From: Sysuimicrobium calidum
GTDB lineage: Bacteria; Sysuimicrobiota; Sysuimicrobiia; Sysuimicrobiales; Sysuimicrobiaceae
DNA length: 64,000 nucleotides
Reading direction: 5' to 3'
NCBI GenBank assembly: GCA_031459935.1
Contig: JAVKHN010000006.1
Location: 14,257 to 78,256 of the forward strand
The stretch's first letter is position 1. Each line of letters opens with the position of its first letter. Positions 10,382 to 18,253 of this stretch are shown here, piece after piece. Under the pieces are notes generated by a model. The model was not told the origin of the DNA and did not search any database. It was given only the letters and a program-made list of their open reading frames with translations. Position numbers and translations under genes: made by a program.

Positions 10382-11266
10382 ATGAGCATCCTCGTGGACG
10401 AAACCACCCGGGTCCTGGTGCAGGGAATTACAGGCTACCAGGGCGCCTTCCACACGGCCCGCATGCTGGAGTTCGGGACCCGGGTCGTGGCAGGTGTCAC
10501 ACCCGGGAGGGGGGGGGAGTGGGTGCACGGGGTTCCCGTCTTCGACACGGTGGAGGAGGCGGTCCAGGCCACGGGGGCTACCGCCAGCTGCGTGTTCGTG
10601 CCCGCCCGGTTCGCCTCCGACGCGGTACTAGAGGCCGTGGAGGCCGGATTGAGTCCCATCGTGGTGATCACGGAGCACATCCCGGTGCACGACGCCATCC
10701 GGATGGTGGAGGCGGCCCGACGCCGGGGGGTCCACATTATCGGCCCCAACTGTCCCGGAGTCACCTCCGCGGGCAAGTGCAAGATCGGGATCATGCCGAA
10801 CCACCTCTTCCGGCCCGGACCCGTGGGCCTCGCCTCCCGCTCGGGAACCCTCACCTACGAGATCGTGGCCTCCCTCACCCGGGCGGGGATCGGACAGTCC
10901 ACTGCGGTGGGCATGGGGGGGGATCCCGTGATCGGCACGACTTTCGTGGAGCTGTTGGAAGCCTTCGGGCAGGATCCTCAGACAGAGGTGGTGGTGCTCG
11001 TGGGCGAGATCGGAGGAGCCGCGGAGGAGGAGGCCGCGGCGTATATTCGGGACTTCGTGCGCAAACCCGTGGTGGCGTACGTGGCTGGACGGACTGCTCC
11101 TCCCGGCAAGCGCATGGGGCATGCGGGGGCGGTGATCTCCGGCAGCGAGGGAACGGCCCAGGCGAAGATCGAGGCCCTGCAGGCCGCGGGCGTGGCGGTG
11201 GCGGAGCTCCCGTCCCAGGTGGCCTCCCTGGTAGCCCGGATCCTCGCCGGACGGCCCGTGGGGTGA
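10382..11266 (+). CDS. sucD: Succinyl-CoA synthetase alpha subunit
   Basis: The 294-residue subunit binds CoA and carries the phosphorylated histidine. The CoA-binding fold begins at VQGITGYQGAFHTARML. GPNCPGVTSAGKCKIGIMP is diagnostic. The phospho-His lies in RMGHAGAVISGSEGTA. Its ATG immediately follows the sucC stop. In this cell succinyl-CoA would come from 2-oxoglutarate, probably by way of the ferredoxin-linked KorAB encoded 28 kb away, given the damaged sucAB. Confidence 0.97.
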   Translation: MSILVDETTRVLVQGITGYQGAFHTARMLEFGTRVVAGVTPGRGGEWVHGVPVFDTVEEAVQATGATASCVFVPARFASDAVLEAVEAGLSPIVVITEHIPVHDAIRMVEAARRRGVHIIGPNCPGVTSAGKCKIGIMPNHLFRPGPVGLASRSGTLTYEIVASLTRAGIGQSTAVGMGGDPVIGTTFVELLEAFGQDPQTEVVVLVGEIGGAAEEEAAAYIRDFVRKPVVAYVAGRTAPPGKRMGHAGAVISGSEGTAQAKIEALQAAGVAVAELPSQVASLVARILAGRPVG

Positions 11267-11267
11267 G

Positions 11268-11606
11268 GTGGGATTTTTCATCCGGGTTCTGGTGAACATC
11301 GTGGGTCTCGGGCTGGGGGCCCGGATCTTTCCGGGAGCGCTCGGGGTGGAGGAGGGGTGGAGGCTCGTGGGAGCGGCACTCCTGCTGGCGGTGGCCAACG
11401 CCACGCTGCGCCCCGTACTGCTCTTCCTCGCCCTTCCCCTAAATGTCCTGACCCTGGGGCTCGCCACCCTCGGGGTGAACACCCTCCTGCTGTACCTCGT
11501 GGTCTGGTTTCTTAGGATCCCACACGGCGGGGTCCTGGCCCTCGCGGCGGTCTCCCTCCTCCTCTCCGTGCTGAGCGTGCTTCTGGCCGCGATCATGGGA
11601 CCATAG
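11268..11606 (+). CDS. Small four-helix membrane protein, PF04020 (phage holin family 4)
   Basis: The 112-residue product has four hydrophobic segments with little between them. The pattern, with VANATLRPVLLFLALPLNVLTLGL in the middle, is that of the widespread chromosomal PF04020 family. Despite the family name these are usually not phage genes and their role is unknown. The start is GTG, one base after the sucD stop, and rapZ follows 4 bases later, so it sits inside a continuous transcription unit. Confidence 0.8.
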   Translation: MGFFIRVLVNIVGLGLGARIFPGALGVEEGWRLVGAALLLAVANATLRPVLLFLALPLNVLTLGLATLGVNTLLLYLVVWFLRIPHGGVLALAAVSLLLSVLSVLLAAIMGP

Positions 11607-11610
11607 GTCC

Positions 11611-12465
11611 ATGCAGTTCGTGATCATCACGGGACTCTCCGGAGCGGGCAAGTCCACCGCGGTGCATGTCTTTGAGGATATGGGCTACTTCTGCGTGGAC
11701 AACCTGCCGCCCGCCCTGGTGCCCCGGTTCGCGGAGTTGGTGAGCCGCTCCCAGGGGCGGGTGGACCGAGTGGCGGTGGTGATGGACATCCGCAGCGGGG
11801 AGTTCTTCGACGAGATCGAGGAAGCCCTCCGGGCCCTGGACGAGCGCCGGCTTCCCTACCGCATCCTCTTCCTGGACGCCTCGGATGAGGTCCTGGTCCG
11901 CCGATTCAAGGAGACCCGCCGCAAACACCCGCTCGCTCCGGACGGCTCCGTTCTGGAGGGCATTCAGGCAGAACGGAGGCGCCTGGAGACCCTGCGGGAG
12001 CGGGCCCACAAGATCGTGGACACCAGCACCCTCACCCCTCAGGCCCTGCGGGCGGAGCTCCAGGCGGAGTTCGGGCCGGCTTCCCTGCGGGCCCTCACCA
12101 TCACCGTGCTCTCCTTCGGGTACAAGCACGGGCTGCCCATGGATGCGGATATGGTCTTCGACGTGCGCTTTCTGCCCAACCCCCACTATGTGCCCGAGCT
12201 GCGTCTCCACCCCGGAACCCATCCGGAAGTGCGGGCCTATGTGCTGGCCTCCCCCGAGGCCCGGACCTTCCGAGAGCGGCTGCTGGAGATGGTCTTCTTT
12301 CTGCTCCCGCACTTCATCCGGGAGGGGAAAGCACACTTGGTGATTGCGATCGGGTGCACGGGGGGCCGACACCGATCCGTGGTCTTCGCGGAGGAACTGG
12401 GAAACTTCCTCCGGCAACTGGGCTACGCGATCCGGATCCGGCACCGGGACCTGGATCGGGAGTGA
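11611..12465 (+). CDS. rapZ: RapZ/YvcJ-family nucleotide-binding RNA adapter
   Basis: The 284-residue protein has the P-loop GLSGAGKST at residues 8-16, a second conserved part CVDNLPPALVP and the C-terminal CTGGRHRSVVFAEEL typical of the family. In E. coli RapZ directs RNase E to the sRNA GlmZ. In Bacillus the homologue YvcJ is a nucleotide-binding protein of less clear role. It pairs with yvcK as in Bacillota, but whiA, the usual third member, is missing here. Confidence 0.93.
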   Translation: MQFVIITGLSGAGKSTAVHVFEDMGYFCVDNLPPALVPRFAELVSRSQGRVDRVAVVMDIRSGEFFDEIEEALRALDERRLPYRILFLDASDEVLVRRFKETRRKHPLAPDGSVLEGIQAERRRLETLRERAHKIVDTSTLTPQALRAELQAEFGPASLRALTITVLSFGYKHGLPMDADMVFDVRFLPNPHYVPELRLHPGTHPEVRAYVLASPEARTFRERLLEMVFFLLPHFIREGKAHLVIAIGCTGGRHRSVVFAEELGNFLRQLGYAIRIRHRDLDRE

Positions 12466-12468
12466 GGG

Positions 12469-13818
12469 ATGAAGCCGCCAGGGATCTGGGTGCGCCTTCG
12501 GCATCGGGTGCGCCAGTTCGCGAAGTGGCTGGTTCCGGGGATCCGGGTCAAGCGCTTCCTGGCCCTGGTGCTGCTGGGAGTCCTGTTGGTGACCGCGGGC
12601 TCTCTGCTCCTCCTCCTGGGGTATCTCCACCTCCGGGGGGATACCCTGGAGCGGATCGTCGCTCTCCCGGGCGGGGCAACCCTGGGCTTGGGTGCGCTCC
12701 TGGTGGTCCTGGGCCTCTACGGCATCTTCCTCGGCGTACGGGCCACCATCCGGTCCGTGGCCGGCATCTTCCTGCCGCGGGGGGACCACCGGCTCGTGGA
12801 GCTGCTGGTCCAGCGCCGGGCTCTTCCCCGTGGGCCTCGCATCGTGGCCATCGGGGGGGGGACCGGGCTCTCGACCCTCTTGCGGGGCCTCAAGGCATAC
12901 GCCACCCACCTCACCGCGGTGGTTACGGTGACCGACGACGGGGGGAGCTCCGGACGCCTCCGGCGGGAGCTGGGAATCCTTCCCCCCGGAGACATCAACG
13001 ACTGCCTGGTGGCCCTGGCAGAGGTGGAACCCGTGATGACCCGGCTGTTCCAGCACCGCTTCGACCGGGGAGATCTGGCGGGTCACTCCTTTGGCAATCT
13101 CTTCCTGGCCAGCATGGTGGGGGTCGGGGGGGATCTGGTTTCCGCAGTACGGCTCGCCAGCCGCGTGCTTGCCATCCGGGGGCAGGTTCTCCCGGCCACC
13201 GCGGACCAGGCGGTGCTGGGGGCGGAGTTCGCGGACGGGACCGTGGTGGAGGGAGAATCCGCCATCCCGCAGGTCCGCAAGGCCATCCGGCGGGTCTACC
13301 TGAATCCCCCGAACGTGCGTCCGGTCCCGGAGGTGCTGGAGGCTTTGGCCGAGGCGGACCTCATCCTGTTGGGCCCCGGCAGCCTGTTCACCTCCGTGCT
13401 CCCCAACCTCCTGGTTCCAGGCATCGCGGAGGCCCTCCGGAAGGTGTCCGCACCCGTGGTGTACATCGTGAACGTCATGACCCAACCCGGGGAGACGGAC
13501 GGCTTCCGGGCCTCCGATCACGTGCGGATGGTGGTGGAGCACCTCGGGCCCGGGGTGGTGGATGTGGCTCTGGTCAACACCCAGATGCCCCGCAACCGGG
13601 CCCTTCTGGAGCGCTACCGGGAACAGGGTGCCTTCCCTGTGGAGCCGGACCTGGAGCGGATTCGTCAGCTGGGCGTGGAGGTGGTGGGGCGCCCCCTCAT
13701 GAGCGAACTGGACCTCTTGCGCCATGACCCGGCCCGCCTGGCCCAGGCGGTTCTGGAGATCCTCGAACGCCTCCTGCACCGCCGGCGCCCGCTGCGGGTG
13801 AGCGTGATCAATCCGTAG
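12469..13818 (+). CDS. yvcK: YvcK/CofD-like gluconeogenesis factor with an N-terminal membrane anchor
   Basis: The 449-residue protein has two N-terminal membrane segments (about residues 25-45 and 65-90), then the CofD-like Rossmann domain. That domain begins at RIVAIGGGTGLSTLLRG with TVTDDGGSSGRLRRELG after it. LLGPGSLFTSVLPNLL is also diagnostic. Bacillus YvcK is about 317 residues and soluble; this version is a longer, membrane-tethered form. YvcK proteins bind UDP-sugars and are needed on gluconeogenic carbon sources. It starts 3 bases after rapZ. Confidence 0.9.
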   Translation: MKPPGIWVRLRHRVRQFAKWLVPGIRVKRFLALVLLGVLLVTAGSLLLLLGYLHLRGDTLERIVALPGGATLGLGALLVVLGLYGIFLGVRATIRSVAGIFLPRGDHRLVELLVQRRALPRGPRIVAIGGGTGLSTLLRGLKAYATHLTAVVTVTDDGGSSGRLRRELGILPPGDINDCLVALAEVEPVMTRLFQHRFDRGDLAGHSFGNLFLASMVGVGGDLVSAVRLASRVLAIRGQVLPATADQAVLGAEFADGTVVEGESAIPQVRKAIRRVYLNPPNVRPVPEVLEALAEADLILLGPGSLFTSVLPNLLVPGIAEALRKVSAPVVYIVNVMTQPGETDGFRASDHVRMVVEHLGPGVVDVALVNTQMPRNRALLERYREQGAFPVEPDLERIRQLGVEVVGRPLMSELDLLRHDPARLAQAVLEILERLLHRRRPLRVSVINP

Positions 13819-13828
13819 CCGGGTTTTT
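13782..13828 (+). terminator. Possible terminator after yvcK
   Basis: CCGGC (13782-13786) can pair with GCCGG (13818-13822), enclosing a second small stem, and five T follow. The long interior makes it a weak candidate, but a terminator is expected here because a strong promoter for the nuo genes begins 7 bases later. Confidence 0.3.
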
Positions 13829-13834
13829 GTTTGC

Positions 13835-13864
13835 TTGACATGGGGAGAAAGGAAACCCTATGAT
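13835..13864 (+). promoter_or_regulatory. Promoter of the nuo operon
   Basis: A consensus -35 TTGACA (13835-13840), an 18-bp spacer and -10 TATGAT (13859-13864) form the best sigma-70 promoter in the window. It leaves a 5' leader of about 150 bases before nuoA, in which I recognise no known riboswitch. Confidence 0.85.
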
Positions 13865-14023
13865 GCGCCTGGACCGTCAGGACCGGATTGCCCACCGGAC
13901 GATGGTTCCGGCATTCGTTGCCGCGGTGTGACGGGTTCCATTCGGGGCGGGAAACCGACGGTACGGAGGCCATGGCGGGTCAGACCTTCTGGCCCCCGGA
14001 CGGAGTAACGCGAGGTGAGGGAA

Positions 14024-14380
14024 GTGCCGTTAGACTGGGCATATGTGGCGGCCTTTGCGCTTCTGGGTAGCCTTCTGGCGGCACTGCCTTTTGTCGTGGT
14101 ATGGTTGCTCGCCCCCCGCAGTCAGTACCCTCAGAAGCGGTTGACCTACGAATCGGGTGTGATCCCCTTCGGCAGCGCGTGGGCCCAGTTCCATGTGCGC
14201 TACTACCTCTACGGCCTGGTGTTTCTCCTCTTCGACATCGAGGTGATCTTCATCTATCCGTGGACCGTGGTCCTCCGGCAGCTGGGGCCGCTGGCCTTCG
14301 TGGAGATGCTGATCTTCATCGTCGTCCTCGCGGTGGGGCTCATGTATGCATGGCGGAAGGGGGCCCTGGAGTGGGCGTGA
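14024..14380 (+). CDS. nuoA: NADH-quinone oxidoreductase subunit A
   Basis: The 118-residue, three-helix subunit of the complex I membrane arm has the diagnostic YESGVIPFGSAWAQFHVRYY and LFDIEVIFIYPW. A GTG at 14015 is also in frame. I prefer the GTG at 14024 because GAGGTGA (14012-14018) is then spaced 5 bases away. Its TGA overlaps the ATG of nuoH. In most bacteria nuoA is followed by nuoBCDEFG; here it runs straight into nuoH. Confidence 0.92.
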   Translation: MPLDWAYVAAFALLGSLLAALPFVVVWLLAPRSQYPQKRLTYESGVIPFGSAWAQFHVRYYLYGLVFLLFDIEVIFIYPWTVVLRQLGPLAFVEMLIFIVVLAVGLMYAWRKGALEWA

Positions 14381-15363
14381 TGGCTGAGGTGATCCGGATC
14401 GTCCTCTCCGTGGTGATCGTCTTCACCTTCGTCGCCGTGGGCGTGGCGCTCTTCCTGGTCCTCATGGAGCGGAAGGTGAGCGCGTGGGTTCAGGCTCGCA
14501 TCGGACCCCGCCACGTGGGACCGTACGGGGCCCTGCAGACCGTGGCAGACCTTCTGAAGCTGCTCCAAAAGGAGCACATCCTGCCTGCGGGAGCGGATCG
14601 CCTGATGTTCGCCGCCGCCCCCGTGGTGGTGGCAGTAGCAGCCCTCCTGAGCTATGTGGTGCTCCCCTGGGGCCCGGGCGTCATCGTGCGGGACCTGGGG
14701 GTGGGGGTGCTGTACTTCACCTCGGTCCTCTCCCTCGAAGTGGTGGGAATCCTCACCGCGGGGTGGGCCTCCAACAACAAGTACGCCCTGCTCGGAGGGT
14801 TGCGGTCCGCCGCCCAGATGGTTTCCTACGAGCTTCCCCTGGGTTTTTCCATCCTCACGGTGGCCACCATCACAGGCACCCTCTCCACGGTACGCATGGT
14901 GGAAGCTCAGCCCTATCCCTGGTACACTTACCCTTCTGTCATCGTGGCGGGCCTCGTGTTCCTGGTGGCCGCCACCGCGGAAAGCAACCGCATCCCCTTC
15001 GACCTGCCGGAGGCGGAGTCGGAGCTGGTAGCCGGATACTTCTCCGAGTACTCCCCCCTCAGGTTTGCCCTGTTTCAGCTGGGAGAATACGGGTCCCTGT
15101 TCGCCACCTCGGCCCTCTTCGTGACCCTGTTCCTGGGAGGCTGGCGGGGTCCGTTTGAACTCCCGCTCGTGGGTCCCGTGGTGGACGGGATCTTCTGGTT
15201 TCTGCTGAAGACCTATGCGGTGGTGTTCTTCTTCATGTGGGTGCGATGGACGTATCCTCGCTTCCGGATCGATCAGCTGCTGAACGTCTCCTGGAAGCTC
15301 CTGTTGCCCGTGAGTCTTGCAAATCTTCTCCTGGCGGGATTGCTGATAGCGGGGAGCGGGTGA
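14380..15363 (+). CDS. nuoH: NADH-quinone oxidoreductase subunit H
   Basis: NuoH is the heel subunit of the membrane arm and lines the quinone chamber. The 327-residue, eight-helix protein has MERKVSAWVQARIGPRHVGP, GPYGALQTVADLLKLLQKE and ESNRIPFDLPEAESELVAGY, all hallmarks of the family. I chose the ATG at 14380, which overlaps the nuoA stop. The nuoI gene that normally follows is absent; nuoJ starts 2 bases later. Confidence 0.96.
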   Translation: MAEVIRIVLSVVIVFTFVAVGVALFLVLMERKVSAWVQARIGPRHVGPYGALQTVADLLKLLQKEHILPAGADRLMFAAAPVVVAVAALLSYVVLPWGPGVIVRDLGVGVLYFTSVLSLEVVGILTAGWASNNKYALLGGLRSAAQMVSYELPLGFSILTVATITGTLSTVRMVEAQPYPWYTYPSVIVAGLVFLVAATAESNRIPFDLPEAESELVAGYFSEYSPLRFALFQLGEYGSLFATSALFVTLFLGGWRGPFELPLVGPVVDGIFWFLLKTYAVVFFFMWVRWTYPRFRIDQLLNVSWKLLLPVSLANLLLAGLLIAGSG

Positions 15364-15365
15364 GG

Positions 15366-15857
15366 ATGGCGGAAGCCGTGGCCTTCTACGGACTGACCGC
15401 GGTGGCCCTGGGCGCCTCCCTGATGGTGGTGCTGTCCCGGAACATGGTGCACGCCGCGGTTTCCTTGATCCCCGTGCTCCTGGCGATCGCGGGCTACTAC
15501 GTGTTGCTGGGCGCAGAGTTCCTGGCCGCCATCCAGATCCTCATCTACGCGGGCGCCATCACCGTGCTCATCCTGTTTGTGATCCTGCTCACGGAGGGCG
15601 CCACGGGCTTGCGGGTTCGCCCCCGGAACGAGCAGGTGCCCCTGGGGGCCATCACCTGCCTTGTCCTGGCGGCGCTGCTCATCGCGGTGCTTACCCGAAC
15701 CCCCTGGCCCCAGACCCGGAGTTCCCTTCCCGAATACAATCCGGGGGCCGTGGGCGAGAGCTTTCTCACCGCGTATGTGCTGCCCTTTGAGGCGATGTCC
15801 TTGCTGATCGTGGCGTGTCTGGTGGGGGCCATCGTCGTAGCGCGCAGGGAGGAATGA
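15366..15857 (+). CDS. nuoJ: NADH-quinone oxidoreductase subunit J
   Basis: The 163-residue, five-helix subunit has the third-helix signature FLAAIQILIYAGAITVLILF, which contains the pi-bulge important for coupling. I chose the ATG at 15366 because it lies just after the nuoH stop and begins the first hydrophobic segment. The TGA overlaps the start of nuoK. Confidence 0.93.
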   Translation: MAEAVAFYGLTAVALGASLMVVLSRNMVHAAVSLIPVLLAIAGYYVLLGAEFLAAIQILIYAGAITVLILFVILLTEGATGLRVRPRNEQVPLGAITCLVLAALLIAVLTRTPWPQTRSSLPEYNPGAVGESFLTAYVLPFEAMSLLIVACLVGAIVVARREE

Positions 15858-16162
15858 TCGGACTCGAACACTATCTCGTCTCCAGCGCCCTCCTGTTCGC
15901 CGCGGGCCTGTTTGCGGTACTGACGCGGCGCAACGCGGTGGCGATCCTTATGGGAATCGAACTCATGCTGAACGCGGCCAACATCAACTTCGTGGCCTTC
16001 ACCAAGTTCGTCTCCCCGGAGCTTGTGCGGGGGCACATCGCGGCCCTCATCGTCATTGCCCTGGCCGCGTGCGAAGCGGCAGTGGGACTGGCGCTGGTGA
16101 TCAGCGCCTACCGGCACCTGGAGACCGTGCAGGTGGATGAGATCAACCTCATGAAGTGGTAG
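15854..16162 (+). CDS. nuoK: NADH-quinone oxidoreductase subunit K
   Basis: The 102-residue, three-helix subunit has the conserved glutamates of the proton path: one in LMGIELMLNAANINFVAF and one in LAACEAAVGLALVIS. The length is normal. It starts inside the nuoJ stop (ATGATC) and is followed 7 bases later by nuoL. Confidence 0.95.
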   Translation: MIGLEHYLVSSALLFAAGLFAVLTRRNAVAILMGIELMLNAANINFVAFTKFVSPELVRGHIAALIVIALAACEAAVGLALVISAYRHLETVQVDEINLMKW

Positions 16163-16169
16163 GAGGACC

Positions 16170-18251
16170 ATGGGAGCCTGGGCCTGGCTCATCCCGCTCT
16201 TCCCCCTCGCCGCGTACGGAATCCTCATCGCCTGCGGGCGAAAGCTCGGAGACCGGTCTCCCCTGGTGGCGGTGGGGGCCATGGTTCTGGCGACCCTGAT
16301 GGCCCTGGCCGTGTTCCTAGAGCAGCTCGGTGGAGCGGAGCCGTACGTGTGGCGGGCCGTGTGGGCGGTGGGGGGCGACCGGGTGATCACCGCGGGGTAC
16401 ACCGTGGATCGTCTGTCCGCCACCATGGCCCTGATGGTCACGGTGGTGGGCACCCTCATCTTCCTGTACTCCATTGGGTACATGCAGGGGGACCCTTATT
16501 ACAGCCGGTTCTTCGCCTTCCTCAGTCTCTTCTGCGCGGGAATGCTCACCACGGTCCTCGCCAACAGCTTCCTGGTGCTCCTCCTAGGCTGGGAGATCAT
16601 CGGGCTGTGCTCGTACCTCCTCATCGGCTTCTACTTCCGGCGGCGGTCCGCCAACATGGCGCAGATGAAGGCTTTCCTCACCACCCGGGTGGGGGACACC
16701 CTCATGCTGGTGGGGATCCTGCTGCTCTTCGCCCAGTTCGGCACCGTGGACTATCAGGAGATCTTTGAGGCCCTGGTCCACGGCAAGGCCTGGTCCCCCG
16801 CTGCGGTCACCCTCTTCGGCCTGCCCGTGCCCCTGGCGGTCCTGGGGGCTCTGTTGGTCTTCGGAGGACCTGTGGGAAAGAGCGGCCAGGTCCCTCTGCA
16901 CGTGTGGCTGCCGGACGCCATGGAGGGGCCCACTCCAGTCTCCGCCCTCATCCACGCGGCCACCATGGTGGCCGCGGGTGTGTACCTAGTGGCCCGCACC
17001 TATCCCCTTTTCTTCTACACCCCGGATCACGTGGCTCTGGAGGCGGTGGCGTGGGTAGGAGCGGTCACGGCACTGCTGGCCGCCTTCATGGCGGTGGCCC
17101 AGGATGACATCAAACGCATCCTTGCGTACTCCACCATCAGCCAGCTGGGATTCATGATGGCAGGCCTGGGGGTCCTGGGGTACACCGCGGGCTTCTTCCA
17201 CCTCCTCACCCACGCCTTCTTCAAGGCGCTGCTGTTCCTAGGAGCAGGAAGCGTGATTCACGCCGTGCACACGAACAACATCAAGGAGATGGGCGGGCTA
17301 TGGAGGAAGATGCCCATCACCTTCGGGACCTTCCTCATCGGGTACCTGGCGCTCGCTGGAATCTTTCCGTTCGCGGGCTTCTGGAGCAAGGACGAGATCC
17401 TGCTGGAAGCGTATCACCGCAACGCCGCGGTGTACTGGGTGCTCACCGCGGCTTCCTTCCTCACCGCCTTCTACATGACGCGGCTGGTGGCCCATGCCTT
17501 CTTCGGTTCCTTCCGGGGCCCCGCACACCCGGAGCCGGACCCCTGGCTTGAGGAGGACTATGCCCGGGCCGGAGTGCGGAATCCCCACCACGGATCCCAT
17601 GGGCACGGCTCACATGCCCCCGTTCCGCACGAGAGCCCGCCCGTGATGACCGTGCCCCTCGTGGTGCTCGCGGTCTTCTCCACGGGGGTGGGGTTCCTGG
17701 GAGCTCCCGGCACGGGACCGGAGGGCGGGTCCTGGTTCCATCACTTCATCGAGTTCGAAGGGTTCCGGGAGGTGGGCATCCATGCGCCCGGTTTCTCCTG
17801 GCCCGTAGCGCTGCGGGGACTAGGGGTGGCCCTGGCGGGCATCCTCGTGGCCTGGAGGATGTACGGGGGACGGAAGAGGTACAGCGAGCAGGTGCGGAGC
17901 TGGATGCCGTGGCTGGTCACCTTCCTGCGGAACCGGATGTACTTCGACGCGTTCTATGGCTGGCTGTTCGTGCGGGGAGGACTGGCCTTGGCTCGACTGC
18001 TGCGTGCCTTCGATACCTACGTGGTAGACGGGTTGGTGAACGCGGTGGGTTACTTCACGGTGCTGATCGCTCGGATCGACCGGATCATTGATACGTACGT
18101 GGTGGATGGCCTCGTGAACCTGGTGGGTATCCTCACACGGTGGTTGGGCTGGATCCTGCGTTACGTCCAGACGGGTCGGGCCTACAACTACATCCTCATC
18201 GCCACCTTGGGAGTGGTGCTCATCGTGGTGTGGACCCTGTGGAGGTTGTGA
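16170..18251 (+). CDS. nuoL: NADH-quinone oxidoreductase subunit L
   Basis: This is the distal antiporter-like proton-pumping subunit. The 693-residue protein has the conserved core GWEIIGLCSYLLIGFY, WLPDAMEGPTPVSALIHAAT and LAYSTISQLGFMMAGLG. A long lateral helix and final membrane helix form the C-terminus. Two oddities: a His-rich loop at about residues 471-488 (HHGSHGHGSH), and a repeat of DTYVVDGLVN at residues 615-624 and 641-650 in the C-terminal region. It is the fifth gene of the operon. Confidence 0.96.
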   Translation: MGAWAWLIPLFPLAAYGILIACGRKLGDRSPLVAVGAMVLATLMALAVFLEQLGGAEPYVWRAVWAVGGDRVITAGYTVDRLSATMALMVTVVGTLIFLYSIGYMQGDPYYSRFFAFLSLFCAGMLTTVLANSFLVLLLGWEIIGLCSYLLIGFYFRRRSANMAQMKAFLTTRVGDTLMLVGILLLFAQFGTVDYQEIFEALVHGKAWSPAAVTLFGLPVPLAVLGALLVFGGPVGKSGQVPLHVWLPDAMEGPTPVSALIHAATMVAAGVYLVARTYPLFFYTPDHVALEAVAWVGAVTALLAAFMAVAQDDIKRILAYSTISQLGFMMAGLGVLGYTAGFFHLLTHAFFKALLFLGAGSVIHAVHTNNIKEMGGLWRKMPITFGTFLIGYLALAGIFPFAGFWSKDEILLEAYHRNAAVYWVLTAASFLTAFYMTRLVAHAFFGSFRGPAHPEPDPWLEEDYARAGVRNPHHGSHGHGSHAPVPHESPPVMTVPLVVLAVFSTGVGFLGAPGTGPEGGSWFHHFIEFEGFREVGIHAPGFSWPVALRGLGVALAGILVAWRMYGGRKRYSEQVRSWMPWLVTFLRNRMYFDAFYGWLFVRGGLALARLLRAFDTYVVDGLVNAVGYFTVLIARIDRIIDTYVVDGLVNLVGILTRWLGWILRYVQTGRAYNYILIATLGVVLIVVWTLWRL

Positions 18252-18253
18252 CC

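Noticed and set aside
8843..10528. Long antisense frame over mdh and sucC
   Set aside because: Same shadow effect; no ribosome site, and low-complexity composition rich in His, Pro and Arg.
11268..11606. Phage holin or prophage remnant
   Set aside because: The PF04020 family is a common chromosomal family and no other phage gene is near.
11593..13779. A very long open frame antisense to rapZ and yvcK
   Set aside because: GC-rich codon bias leaves long spurious frames on the other strand. The product is low-complexity and resembles no protein; the sense genes are clear.
13865..14014. Riboswitch in the nuo leader
   Set aside because: No conserved aptamer core that I know is present in this 150-base leader.
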